A stretch of 25,970 nucleotides of DNA from Parvibaculum sp049651025 (GTDB lineage Bacteria > Pseudomonadota > Alphaproteobacteria > Parvibaculales > Parvibaculaceae), in assembly GCF_049651025.1 (NCBI RefSeq), contig NZ_JBASBH010000019.1, positions 1 to 25,970 of the forward strand. The letters run 5' to 3'. Shown here in pieces: positions 1 to 5,428 of the stretch (position 1 is the first letter of the stretch; each line of letters begins with the position of its first letter). Below the pieces are notes generated by a model, which saw only the letters and a program-made list of their open reading frames with translations, did no database searches and was not told the origin of the DNA. The position numbers and the translations under genes are program-made.

Positions 1-371
1 CTCATATATATCCAGATGTTTCCCTGAATTTCTCGCACCGGATATCGCCGCACGCGGATGCGCGAAACGTCCATGTCCTGATCGGGCACGAGTGATGGAA
101 TTTCAGCACACCGTCCGTCGGCGCGAAATTTCCATCCGTGATAGGGGCATTCGACTGTAGGTTCGCCACAGCCGCTGTCGGTCGAATCGAGTAGCGTTCC
201 GGCGGAGAGGGGCACGCCCCGATGCGGACAAATATCGCGCAAGCCAAATGCTTCGCCGTCCTGGGTGCGCCCAATCAACACTGGTTCCCCCAGCAGCACC
301 TTTCGCGTCATCGCGCCGCGCTCGATCGACTCGGCGGGCATCGCGAAATACCAGATATCTCTCAAAAACAT
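1..371 (-). CDS. Rieske [2Fe-2S] domain oxygenase, N-terminal part (cut by window edge)
   Basis: The 123 codons present start MFLRDIWYFAMPAES, the usual opening of Rieske-type ring-hydroxylating or demethylating oxygenase large subunits. The cluster ligands are visible: Cys48-Pro-His50 (ICPHRG) and Cys75-Pro-Tyr-His78 (CPYHGWKF). These bind a [2Fe-2S] cluster that passes electrons to a mononuclear iron centre in the catalytic domain, which would lie in the missing C-terminal part. The 24 residues between His50 and Cys75 exceed the 15-17 common in the family, a small insertion. The ATG is the only in-frame start, since a TGA lies 10 codons upstream. The gene is divergent from mucR and the two share an AT-rich 291-bp region. 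The substrate cannot be told from this fragment; a stand-alone Rieske protein is less likely given the N-terminus. Confidence 0.85.
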   Translation of the reverse strand, partial: MFLRDIWYFAMPAESIERGAMTRKVLLGEPVLIGRTQDGEAFGLRDICPHRGVPLSAGTLLDSTDSGCGEPTVECPYHGWKFRADGRCAEIPSLVPDQDMDVSRIRVRRYPVREIQGNIWIYM

Positions 372-662
372 GGCTGCATATTCCAGTGACGTTCGTCTTC
401 ACAATATTATGATCTGCCTCGTCGTAATGAACCAGTCAGCGTTGTCGCGCGATACGTTCAATTGCGTCTCGCAGTTTTTCCACTTGAATTTTTCTATCGA
501 TTATTAGGTCGACATGGTCTGCTGTCGAGCTATGCAACTATTGATGCATGACCTTGCAATTGATATAAGGTCTAGGATTATCATTTTAGTATAGAAAATA
601 TTCTGCGACCTCACTTGTTCAAGCCCGGAATGAGGCGGCTGTGAGGTGTCGGAAGGGACGAG
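372..662. promoter_or_regulatory. AT-rich divergent intergenic region (Rieske gene / mucR)
   Basis: No gene is seen in these 291 bases. The part from about 480 to 610 is clearly AT-rich compared with flanking genes. It holds an imperfectly spaced dyad, GACCTT at 550-555 and AAGGTC at 567-572. A Shine-Dalgarno-like GGAAGGG at 651-657 serves mucR. MucR/Ros proteins bind AT-rich DNA in their own promoters, so autoregulation is likely but inferred. Confidence 0.5.
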
Positions 663-1079
663 ATGAGCGACAAAGCGGAATTAATCGATTTAACGACAGA
701 TATCGTGTCGGCATATGTCGGTCACAATAAACTCCCCCCAGCCGATCTGCCAAACCTGATTCAGAACGTTTTTGATGCTTTGACTCAGGCGTCGGGCGGT
801 CAGGCCATGGTGGTGGAAAAAGCCGAGCCTGCAATCTCGATACGCAAGTCGATTACTCCCGATTATCTCATCTGTCTTGAAGATGGAAAGAAGTTCAAGT
901 CGCTGAAGCGCCATTTGCGTACGCATTACAATCTCGATCCCGACGAATATCGCGAGAAGTGGGGCCTGCCGCGCGACTATCCTATGGTGGCGCCCAATTA
1001 CGCACAGGCTCGTTCCAAGCTGGCCAAGAAAATGGGGCTTGGCCAAAATGGCCGCAGCCGTCGTCGCAGCACGAAGTAG
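663..1079 (+). CDS. mucR: Ros/MucR family transcriptional regulator
   Basis: This 138-residue protein has the length and layout of Ros/MucR regulators: a helical N-terminal oligomerisation region (about 1-50) and a prokaryotic zinc-finger domain (about 65-120) with the hallmark LKRHLRTHYNLDPDEYREKW. Metal ligands would be Cys71, Asp74, His84 and His88, so the second position is Asp rather than the Cys of the classical Ros finger; such substitutions are known in this family. The basic tail (RSRRRSTK) is typical of DNA binders. GGAAGGG lies 5 bases before the ATG. MucR proteins silence AT-rich promoters and control exopolysaccharide, motility and cell-cycle genes in alphaproteobacteria; the targets here are unknown. 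A PAS protein follows on the same strand. Confidence 0.93.
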   Translation: MSDKAELIDLTTDIVSAYVGHNKLPPADLPNLIQNVFDALTQASGGQAMVVEKAEPAISIRKSITPDYLICLEDGKKFKSLKRHLRTHYNLDPDEYREKWGLPRDYPMVAPNYAQARSKLAKKMGLGQNGRSRRRSTK

Positions 1080-1184
1080 CGGCAGCCGCTATGTGTCTGC
1101 TTGCAAAGCGATGCATCCCGACTCATCATCGAGTATCTGATTCGCGACGCTTCATCTGAAGCTATTTGCGATCGCGGGGGGCGC

Positions 1185-1697
1185 GTGCTGACACCACAAG
1201 ATCAGGCAATTCGAGCCCAGCTCATCATCCCCGAACAGCGCGAGTTGTTCGACTACTGGCGCGCGAAATGCACGGACCAGCGGTTTCCCGTGCGGGCGGA
1301 TATTCAGCCTGCAGAGATTAAATCATTGCTGCCCTCGATCAGCCTGCTCGATGTGCTGGGGCCCGAGCCGCTTCATCTGCGCGTCCGCTTGGCGGGTACT
1401 CGTTTGCGTGACTATTTCGGTATCGAGACGACAGGGCGCTGCCTCGACGATTTTGAGCTGGGTGATCAGCGCGGCTACTGGGAAGCCGCCTATCGCGAGG
1501 TGATTGAGGGCGAGCGGCCTGCGCAGGGCGTGGTGCCGTTGGTTCCCTGGGCTCAACCCCACGTTTTCCAGTTCTGGCTCCGCTTGCCGCTGGTTGATGC
1601 GGATGGCCGCATCGTGATGGTGCTGGGCCATGACGCTTTTCTCCAATCGGAAAAAGCCCACGCGCTCGCCAGCCGCGCCAATCAACGCATCGCTTGA
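1185..1697 (+). CDS. PAS domain protein (PAS_5/DUF1488-like single-domain sensor)
   Basis: The protein matches the short alphaproteobacterial PAS_5 type: LFDYWRAKC, then IQPAEIKSLLPSISLLDVL, then the core motif LRVRLAGTRLRDYFGIETTG, then a second half ending in a beta strand with DGRIVMVLGHD. There is no kinase, GGDEF or HTH domain, so it may act as a small signalling or redox/ligand-sensing protein; that is inference from the fold. I chose GTG at 1185, which sits just after a G-rich stretch (CGGGGGG) and gives about 170 residues, normal for the family. The frame stays open up to a TTG at 1101, which has no ribosome-binding site. It follows mucR by about 105 bases and could be co-transcribed. 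The domain family is assigned from memory of its motifs. Confidence 0.75.
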   Translation: MLTPQDQAIRAQLIIPEQRELFDYWRAKCTDQRFPVRADIQPAEIKSLLPSISLLDVLGPEPLHLRVRLAGTRLRDYFGIETTGRCLDDFELGDQRGYWEAAYREVIEGERPAQGVVPLVPWAQPHVFQFWLRLPLVDADGRIVMVLGHDAFLQSEKAHALASRANQRIA

Positions 1698-1757
1698 ACG
1701 CGGGCGATTGTTCAGGCCACACTGAATCTCCACGAACACGCGAGGCCGGAGGTGAGC

Positions 1758-2210
1758 ATGCGCATTCGGGCGATTTCATCGGTGACGCTATTTGCTGCCG
1801 TGCTTCTGGTTGCAACGCCGACATTCGCTGTCGAGGCGGCAAAGCTTCAGAGTGGTGAGCACGTCATCCGAAAGGGAGAGGTGGCCGAGTTCAAGATTGC
1901 CTCGAATCCCGCCGTGTCGACCGAGCTTCACGCCTCGTGCAAAATTTCTGCGGGAGGCAGTGCGAGCCTGACGTTTGACGGAGAGCATTACGTTCCCCTG
2001 TCTGAGCCGACAGTTGGCGACGTGGTTACGCTATCTGCTGGCGAAACACGCCAATATGATCTTGCGGGTACGGTTGAGGCGAATAAGGGCGATGCTTATA
2101 TCGCTTTCATATTCACGGATGTCCCTGCCGCCGTTTGCTTTCCGGGCATGCAGTGCAATGGGGCTGCTGCAGGCGCGCAGGAGGTAAAGGTCTCCTGCAG
2201 CAGCAACTAG
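1758..2210 (+). CDS. Small exported protein of unknown function
   Basis: The 150-residue product begins with a clear Sec signal peptide: MRIR, a hydrophobic stretch (about residues 5-20) and a likely cleavage site after PTFA (residue 24). The mature part is beta-rich, with Cys residues in HASCKIS, AVCFPGMQC and the C-terminal KVSCSSN, so disulfides in the periplasm are plausible. GGAGG ends 5 bases before the ATG; a GTG two codons upstream overlaps that site and is less likely. I do not recognise the family. The stop codon directly abuts the stop of the convergent XRE gene, and the last 48 bases can form alternative hairpins. Confidence 0.72.
   Translation: MRIRAISSVTLFAAVLLVATPTFAVEAAKLQSGEHVIRKGEVAEFKIASNPAVSTELHASCKISAGGSASLTFDGEHYVPLSEPTVGDVVTLSAGETRQYDLAGTVEANKGDAYIAFIFTDVPAAVCFPGMQCNGAAAGAQEVKVSCSSN
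2163..2204. repeat. Inverted repeat at the 3' end of the exported-protein gene
   Basis: GCTGCTGCAGG (2163-2173) is the exact reverse complement of CCTGCAGCAGC (2194-2204), an 11-bp stem with a 20-base loop. A second, competing stem, GCAGGAG (2177-2183) with CTCCTGC (2192-2198), uses part of the same bases. No T-tract follows on either strand, so it is not a classical intrinsic terminator. It lies at the junction of two convergent genes with no intergenic gap. Confidence 0.55.
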
Positions 2211-2780
2211 TCAAAAATAACGGATAAGCATCACAACGGGTGCGACCCAGTCTGGCGTCGGAAGTGATCTGACCAGCGCGCCTGGCTCAGGAGGTACGAG
2301 CAGATAACATCCGTTATCGGATGAAATAAATCGCCCAAAGCCGCTTGCTTCTCCCTCAATTTCTACGAAGCAGTCGCGCCCGAGCGCCATCGCAACATGT
2401 TCAGGCGCCATGCGGTCGGCGATGAGCAGGTCACCCGCGCAATAAATTCCAACATTTTCTCGAATACGAAATGCGATCGGGTCGCGAGCCGGCGCATCCA
2501 GCATGACCGTGCTCTCGCCTGATGTGGGCGTTGATGAAAGGGTGCCGGCTCGACCGATCTCGCCCATGCAGGGAATGCGCATCTGCGCTTCCCGCTCGTC
2601 GATCAGGTCTGAAACCTGTACGCCGAAAGCATCGGCAAATCGCCGCAACCAAGCGACGGAAACCGTTATATCCGCCGTCTCCAATCGCGAGACCGTGGCT
2701 GCTGTCGTTCCGAGACGCTCGGCAAGATCCGATTGGGTGAGCCGTCGAAGCTTGCGGAAATGACGTATCCGGGTTGTCAC
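2211..2780 (-). CDS. XRE-family regulator with degenerate S24/LexA-like C-terminal domain
   Basis: Residues about 5-60 form an XRE helix-turn-helix (LTQSDLAERLGTTAATVSRLE, then FADAFGVQVSDLI). From about residue 68 (MRIPCMGEIGRAG) the C-terminal half looks like the S24 fold of phage CI-type repressors, with GDLLIADRMAP at the position where S24 enzymes carry their G-D strand. The catalytic Ser of the usual S-M motif is not seen (the place reads VGIYCAGD), so self-cleavage is unlikely. The GTG start is chosen because GGGAGG lies 7 bases upstream; the frame is open to a TTG 5 codons earlier, but that would put the ribosome-binding site inside the gene. The gene is divergent from the DnaA-like HTH operon and shares its repeat-rich promoter region; it probably controls itself and perhaps that operon (inference). 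Confidence 0.82.
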   Translation of the reverse strand: MTTRIRHFRKLRRLTQSDLAERLGTTAATVSRLETADITVSVAWLRRFADAFGVQVSDLIDEREAQMRIPCMGEIGRAGTLSSTPTSGESTVMLDAPARDPIAFRIRENVGIYCAGDLLIADRMAPEHVAMALGRDCFVEIEGEASGFGRFISSDNGCYLLVPPEPGALVRSLPTPDWVAPVVMLIRYF

Positions 2781-2812
2781 AGCGCAGCCTCCCAAGTCTG
2801 TCCAAAAGCTTC

Positions 2813-2829
2813 AAATTTTACGCAAATTT
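2813..2829. promoter_or_regulatory. Paired AAATTT sites one helical turn apart
   Basis: Two self-complementary AAATTT sites (2813-2818 and 2824-2829), each preceded by C, are spaced exactly 11 bp centre to centre. They lie upstream of the XRE gene's ribosome-binding site, where an autoregulatory operator would be expected. AT-rich sequence alone could give this by chance. Confidence 0.3.
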
Positions 2830-2862
2830 ATCCCCGGCACATGCGGGACACGTAATTTTTCC

Positions 2863-2897
2863 ATAGGAACTTAATTATGTTCTCGTAATGTTCCTAT
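2863..2897. promoter_or_regulatory. Perfect 8-bp dyad ATAGGAAC / GTTCCTAT
   Basis: ATAGGAAC (2863-2870) is the exact reverse complement of GTTCCTAT (2890-2897), with 19 bases between. It is in the divergent region between the XRE gene and the HTH operon and overlaps the LexA-like site. It is a candidate operator for the XRE protein. Confidence 0.45.
2879..2893 (+). promoter_or_regulatory. Candidate LexA (SOS) box, GTTC-N7-GTTC
   Basis: GTTC at 2879-2882 and GTTC at 2890-2893 are separated by exactly seven bases. GTTC-N7-GTTC is the established LexA recognition sequence in alphaproteobacteria. It sits 35 bases before the start of the DnaA-like HTH gene, where LexA binding would block transcription. 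By base composition about 0.07 such sites would be expected by chance in all the intergenic DNA of this window, so it is suggestive, not proven. Confidence 0.5.
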
Positions 2898-2927
2898 CGT
2901 TGTGTGTCAAGGGCTGGAGAGAAGAGA

Positions 2928-3347
2928 ATGTTGAACATTGGTGGGGTCGGGCGGCATCAGGCTATCGGGTTTGTGGGGGCTCTGCATGTGCCGTCAATCT
3001 CAAGGACGGAGCGGCGCCAGCGGCGGGATATCGAGCATGCCGCGCAAGTCGCCTTGACGCAGGAAATGATCGCCTGCGCACTCGATGTCTCAATCGCGGA
3101 AATGCGTGCGCCGACGCGTCGGCGGGCGCCAGTCGCCCATGCACGCCAGATCGCCATGTATCTGATGCATGTCGCCTTCGGGTTCAGTCTTTCAGCAGTA
3201 GGGCGACATTTCGGACGCGACAGGACGACCGCCGCTCATGCCTGCCGACAGATCGAGGATCGCCGGGACGATCAGGATTTCGACTTGCTGCTCGACAGGC
3301 TCGAATATGCCGTTCGCACCATGCCGCTCAGCGGGTTGCGGCAATGA
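2928..3347 (+). CDS. DnaA domain IV-like helix-turn-helix protein
   Basis: The 139-residue product has, at about residues 70-130, the DNA-binding fold of DnaA domain IV: ARQIAMYLMHVAFGFSLSAVG, then GRDRTTAAHACRQIE (96-110), very close to the DnaA signature G-R-D-H-T-T-x-x-H-A-C-R. There is no AAA+ ATPase domain, so it is not an initiator by itself; it probably binds DnaA-box-like or promoter DNA. I chose the ATG at 2928, preceded by GGAGAGAAG; an in-frame GTG at 2904 has no such site. The stop overlaps the next gene's start (ATGA), so the two are translationally coupled. A LexA-like box and a dyad lie just upstream. Such stand-alone DnaA-C proteins are common in alphaproteobacteria; no role is established to my knowledge. 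Confidence 0.85.
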   Translation: MLNIGGVGRHQAIGFVGALHVPSISRTERRQRRDIEHAAQVALTQEMIACALDVSIAEMRAPTRRRAPVAHARQIAMYLMHVAFGFSLSAVGRHFGRDRTTAAHACRQIEDRRDDQDFDLLLDRLEYAVRTMPLSGLRQ

Positions 3348-4129
3348 CAATCATTTCAGAGCGCGAGTTTGAACGTGAAGTGCGGCGCGTATTCCATCGG
3401 TTTACGGAGCCCGAAAGCTACGTGATGCGCGCGGGCGATGCCGGGTTCGGTGTCTTCGTTGCCCGCAACAGTCACCGAAAGCCGGTGTTGGTCATTAGTG
3501 AAATTTATTGGGAGGCGTTTGAGCAGCGAGATCTTGTGTGTGTCGCAGAAATGGCAGGCGGCAATAAAGCCTGGCGCCCGAGCGAAGTTGGTCTTGCCTA
3601 TTGGCGCCGCCTTGATGCGGCTGCCGACCCTTTTCGTACGCAGCATCAACTCCGTGTCAGGAAGAATATTTCCATCGACGGCGCTGCGGTTACTGTCGAG
3701 ATGAACGAAGCCGAGACGTCGCTCGGGTGGCTGCGTCGTCGCAAAGGCGCGGATGGCAAGCCGCTGATCAGCGAAGCACAGGCCGAAGCGGGCGAGCGGC
3801 TGCGAAGAGATTTCACGCTGGCGCAGATGGCCCCGCGTGTCACAGCCGACTGGTCAATGGCCCTGGGCCCCGATGGGAGTGGTCGGCGGCCGCGCGATCC
3901 TGCGGAAGTGACCGATCGGGCGATCGCTGCGCGCCAGCGCCTCGCAAAGGCACTTGATGTTGCAGGCGCAGATCTGGCTGGTGTTCTGGTGGAGGCATGC
4001 TGCTACCAGCGTGGTCTGGCCGAAATCGAGCGCAACTTTGGCTGGCCGCAACGTGCGGGCAAGGTTGTGCTTCAGATTGCCTTGGACAGGTTGGTCGCTC
4101 ACTACCGTCTAGGGGTGATGGCTCAGTAA
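3344..4129 (+). CDS. DUF6456 domain protein
   Basis: The 261-residue protein starts MTIISEREF at the ATGA overlap with the HTH gene, which fixes the start although the frame is open much further upstream. The C-terminal part (about 120-255) carries the DUF6456 pattern: LGWLRRRKGADGKPLISEAQAEAGERLR (interrupted here only by spacing), FTLAQMAPRVTADWS, a proline/glycine-rich linker, then VTDRAIAARQRLAKAL, CCYQRGLAEIE and QIALDRLVAHY. The N-terminal 110 residues are not recognised. The domain is helical and HTH-like, so DNA binding together with the DnaA-like partner is plausible but inferred. It ends five bases before the convergent sufE stop, with no terminator between. Confidence 0.8.
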   Translation: MTIISEREFEREVRRVFHRFTEPESYVMRAGDAGFGVFVARNSHRKPVLVISEIYWEAFEQRDLVCVAEMAGGNKAWRPSEVGLAYWRRLDAAADPFRTQHQLRVRKNISIDGAAVTVEMNEAETSLGWLRRRKGADGKPLISEAQAEAGERLRRDFTLAQMAPRVTADWSMALGPDGSGRRPRDPAEVTDRAIAARQRLAKALDVAGADLAGVLVEACCYQRGLAEIERNFGWPQRAGKVVLQIALDRLVAHYRLGVMAQ

Positions 4130-4134
4130 GAACC

Positions 4135-4554
4135 TTACAGGCGAGGTTCGTGTGCGAGTTGGGTGTTGGCGTGGGCTTTCACCCGCTCGACCATTGAGTA
4201 AAGGCCGTTGGACCGCTGAGGACTGAGATGTTCGTTCAGTCCAAGCCGCTCGAAGATTTCACGCGCGTCAATCGCCAATATTTCGGTTGCCGTCCGACCG
4301 GAATAGATTCGTAGCAGAATGGCTATCAGCCCGCGAACAATGAAGGCATCGCTGTCGCCGCGGAAAACAAGGCGCGCACCGTTGGCTTCGCTGACCAGCC
4401 AGACCTGGCTGACGCATCCTTGAACCTTGTTAGCTGCCGAATGTTCCTCGGCGCTCAACGGATCGAGGTCTTTACCGAGCTCGATGACGTAGCGATATCG
4501 CTCCTCCCAATCGTCCAGGAAGGAAAAATCTTCAATCAGGGTTTCGATGCTCAT
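4135..4554 (-). CDS. sufE: SufE-like cysteine desulfurase sulfur acceptor
   Basis: The 139-residue protein has the standard length and motifs of SufE: a start like SIETLIEDFSFLDDWEERY, IELGKDL, and the active-site segment KVQGCVSQVWLV with Cys47, followed by FRGDSDAFIVRGLIAILL and LGLNEHLSPQRSNGL. SufE accepts persulfide sulfur from the cysteine desulfurase SufS on this Cys, raises SufS activity and hands sulfur to the SufBCD scaffold for Fe-S cluster assembly in the cytoplasm. No other suf gene is in the window; single sufE genes next to a DUF5330 gene, as here, are common in alphaproteobacteria. A weak AAAGAG precedes the ATG. Confidence 0.93.
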   Translation of the reverse strand: MSIETLIEDFSFLDDWEERYRYVIELGKDLDPLSAEEHSAANKVQGCVSQVWLVSEANGARLVFRGDSDAFIVRGLIAILLRIYSGRTATEILAIDAREIFERLGLNEHLSPQRSNGLYSMVERVKAHANTQLAHEPRL

Positions 4555-4608
4555 TTGGTGCTCTTTCGTGCTCTCTCAGGAGATAGCGGTCGGGAGCTGA
4601 ATGCACAA

Positions 4609-4637
4609 GCGCCGCCCGGCGAAAAGCCGGACGGCGC
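4609..4637 (-). terminator. GC-rich hairpin between DUF5330 gene and sufE
   Basis: GCGCCGCCCGGC (4609-4620) pairs with GCCGGACGGCGC (4626-4637), 11 pairs with one C-A mismatch and a GAAAA loop. It follows the DUF5330 stop and precedes the sufE start on the minus strand. There is no strong T-run after it in that direction, so it may be a weak terminator, an attenuator or an mRNA-stabilising stem. Confidence 0.45.
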
Positions 4638-4689
4638 GACGAGGCCGAAGATGCTCAGGATGGGGCTTCCGCGGCAGTCTTGATGTCGT

Positions 4690-5100
4690 CTACACGCCTG
4701 CCACACGCGACTGGGGCGCATGCTTGGGCGAAGCGAGTGGTGGGGCGTCGTCGCTGGCTGCCGGGTCTTGTGCTTCCCGGGCCTTTTCCGTTAGCCAGAG
4801 AAAGGCTTGGCTGCCGTAATAGGCGCCCTGTCTGGCGACATGTGAGACGACAGCATGCCCTCGATCACAAACCTGAGGGTTGCGATTGCAAAAGCCTAGC
4901 AAGTCTCCCGCCGATTGCGCGGCAAGGGACAGCATCTCGCCCGCATTCACATCATCAGCCGGAGTGGCGTTTGATTCCGTCACATAGCTGGCGGGAGAAG
5001 TGCCGGCGTTGCCGTTTTGCGCCGTGGCCTGGTGGCCTGCTGCGGGCAATAGGAAAGCCAGCACTGTGAGCCAGAAGGCAGCTCGCAGAATGAACGACAT
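4690..5100 (-). CDS. DUF5330 domain exported protein
   Basis: The 136-residue product starts with an uncleaved or cleavable N-terminal hydrophobic segment (ILRAAFWLTVLAFLLPAAG, residues 4-22). The middle carries the DUF5330 pattern: a helix with SAGDLLGFCNRNPQVCDRG (two Cys, probably disulfide-bonded) followed by VVSHVARQGAYYGSQAFLWL. The C-terminal tail is disordered and Pro/Ala-rich. The family is small, secreted or membrane-anchored and without a known function. AAGGAG lies 7 bases before the ATG. It sits upstream of sufE on the same strand with 135 bases between, including a stable hairpin. Confidence 0.8.
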   Translation of the reverse strand: MSFILRAAFWLTVLAFLLPAAGHQATAQNGNAGTSPASYVTESNATPADDVNAGEMLSLAAQSAGDLLGFCNRNPQVCDRGHAVVSHVARQGAYYGSQAFLWLTEKAREAQDPAASDDAPPLASPKHAPQSRVAGV

Positions 5101-5428
5101 GAAATGCTCCTTTCGTGTCTAGTTGGCACGAATTTACGGCGCACTCGTGGTTGGGCAGTTAAATTAAAAGATAAAATGATCAGCTTTGTAATAATTGGAT
5201 CGACTAATACTTTATATGATTGCCTTTTTACTGATATTATATTCAGGTATTTACTTGAATTTTTGGATATTTTTTTAAAATTACTTCGAAAATTCGATTA
5301 TCATTTTCCTCGAATTAGAATCGGACTTGTTTCAAATTGCGTGCATCTCGTCGCGTGCCAATTTGCAAACAAAAAGCCCCGCAGAGGTGAATCCGCAGGG
5401 CTTTGGCGTGTCGTGTAACCGGGAACGA
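5101..5428. other. Gene-free stretch with AT-rich island
   Basis: I see no convincing gene in these 328 bases. From about 5160 to 5335 the sequence is strikingly AT-rich (runs such as TTTTTTTAAAATTA), unlike the surrounding genes. An open frame of about 100 codons crosses it on the plus strand but runs through the terminator at 5369-5404, has no good ribosome-binding site and matches nothing I know. The left edge contains the ribosome-binding site and promoter area of the DUF5330 gene; the right edge is the terminator of the lipoprotein gene. Confidence 0.6.
5369..5404 (-). terminator. Intrinsic terminator of the lipoprotein gene
   Basis: Read on the minus strand, AAAGCCC (from 5404) pairs with GGGCTTT (to 5373), with further G-C pairs inside after one mismatch, and is followed by TTTTTGTTTG. 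This is a normal rho-independent terminator about 25 bases after the stop at 5429. Confidence 0.85.

Noticed and set aside
2888..3343. N-terminal extension of the DUF6456 gene by 152 codons
   Set aside because: The extension is in an alternative frame of the DnaA-like HTH gene, reads as low-similarity Arg/Cys/Ala sequence, and the ATGA overlap at 3344 is a proper coupled start.
5104..5418. Plus-strand open frame of about 100 codons in the AT-rich island
   Set aside because: No good ribosome-binding site, no recognisable domain, and it runs through the intrinsic terminator of the lipoprotein gene. Codon choice is unlike the neighbours.
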